In this document: positions 5,513 through 5,637 of the stretch, piece by piece
Position numbering within the stretch: position 1 is the first letter of the stretch
Layout of the letters: each line of letters opens with the position of its first letter
Assembly: GCA_023230665.1 (NCBI GenBank)
Contig: JALNWY010000188.1
Location: forward strand, 1 to 5,637
DNA from: Deltaproteobacteria bacterium
GTDB lineage: Bacteria > Desulfobacterota > Desulfomonilia > UBA1062
Length of the DNA stretch: 5,637 nucleotides
Direction: 5' to 3'
Translations under genes and position numbers: made by a program
Notes under the pieces: model-generated
Database searches by the model: none
Seen by the model: the letters and a program-made list of their open reading frames with translations, nothing else
What the model was told of the DNA's origin: nothing

Positions 5513-5528
5513 GAAAACCTGCAAAGCT

Positions 5529-5604
5529 TGGTAGTCCCAAGGGGAGTCGAACCCCTGTCTCCGGCGTGAGAGGCCGGTGTCCTAGGCCACTAGACGATGG
5601 GACC
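5529..5604 (-). tRNA. tRNA-Glu (anticodon CUC)
   Basis: The minus strand gives a 76-nt cloverleaf with encoded CCA (complement of TGG at 5529-5531). The acceptor stem GGTCCCA pairs with TGGGACT with one G-U at the end. The anticodon stem CCGGC/GCCGG encloses the loop CTCTCAC, so the anticodon is CUC, reading GAG (Glu). The T arm CAGGGGTTCGACTCCCCT carries the GTTCGA motif. The gene is complete, with no sign of disruption. It marks the conserved chromosomal edge of the accessory region. Confidence 0.95.
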
Positions 5605-5623
5605 GCATCTTTTAAAACAGTGT

Positions 5624-5637
5624 TGGCTGGGGGACTA
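5624..5637 (-). tRNA. Partial tRNA 3' end, possibly tRNA-Gln, cut by the window edge
   Basis: On the minus strand the last bases read TAGTCCCCCAGCCA, which looks like the end of a T arm, a CCCCCA acceptor strand, a G discriminator and CCA. tRNA-Gln genes often end this way and often precede tRNA-Glu. It lies 19 nt upstream of tRNA-Glu in the same orientation, so the two are probably co-transcribed. Only 14 nt are visible. Confidence 0.5.

Overview
This 5.6-kb window looks like accessory bacterial DNA that ends at a chromosomal tRNA locus. The best reading is a short stretch of integron gene-cassette array. A wreckage zone lies upstream and a group II intron has inserted into one cassette junction. 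No integron integrase gene is visible, so the platform (intI, attI) would have to lie outside the window or be lost. The taxon cannot be fixed. Encoded CCA ends, a Glu tRNA beside a probable Gln tRNA, and the style of the transposase, MazF and intron RT are compatible with Desulfobacterota or another environmental proteobacterial-type lineage (low-confidence inference).

Layout, left to right. (1) Positions 1-1266 are decayed: a small intact XRE-type HTH gene (133-414), a HigA antitoxin remnant that lost its recognition-helix region (411-548), and a transposase lacking its N-terminus and carrying a frameshift (573-1266). (2) Positions 1336-1416 hold a large palindromic structure that ends in a 7-bp core, GTTAGGC, and may be a degenerate attC. 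(3) Cassette 1 (1411-2630) carries a complete fold-type-I PLP aminotransferase and ends in an attC. (4) Cassette 2 (2631-3382) carries a mazEF toxin-antitoxin pair with its own strong promoter and a putative operator, and ends in a canonical attC. (5) A group II intron (about 3384-5237) with a frameshifted reverse transcriptase/maturase splits the GTT of that attC core. (6) Positions 5238-5472 contain no gene but hold nested inverted repeats: either one or two tiny ORF-less cassettes or a MITE-like inverted pair. (7) The minus strand then has a terminator, tRNA-Glu(CUC) and the 3' tip of a second tRNA.

The cassette reading rests on internal consistency. In each cassette the R'' box at its end is the reverse complement of the bases at its start: TTGTGC against GCACAAC exactly, and TTAGGC against GCCTATC with one mismatch. 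The two attC sites also share the L' box CCGCTGAT, placed exactly 7 nt before the core. The aminotransferase cassette seems to have no promoter of its own and would depend on an upstream array promoter. The mazEF cassette is self-expressed, as expected for an array-stabilising TA module. The intron sits exactly at the recombination point, so it should block excision of the mazEF cassette in DNA. The broken RT suggests that the intron can no longer move by itself.
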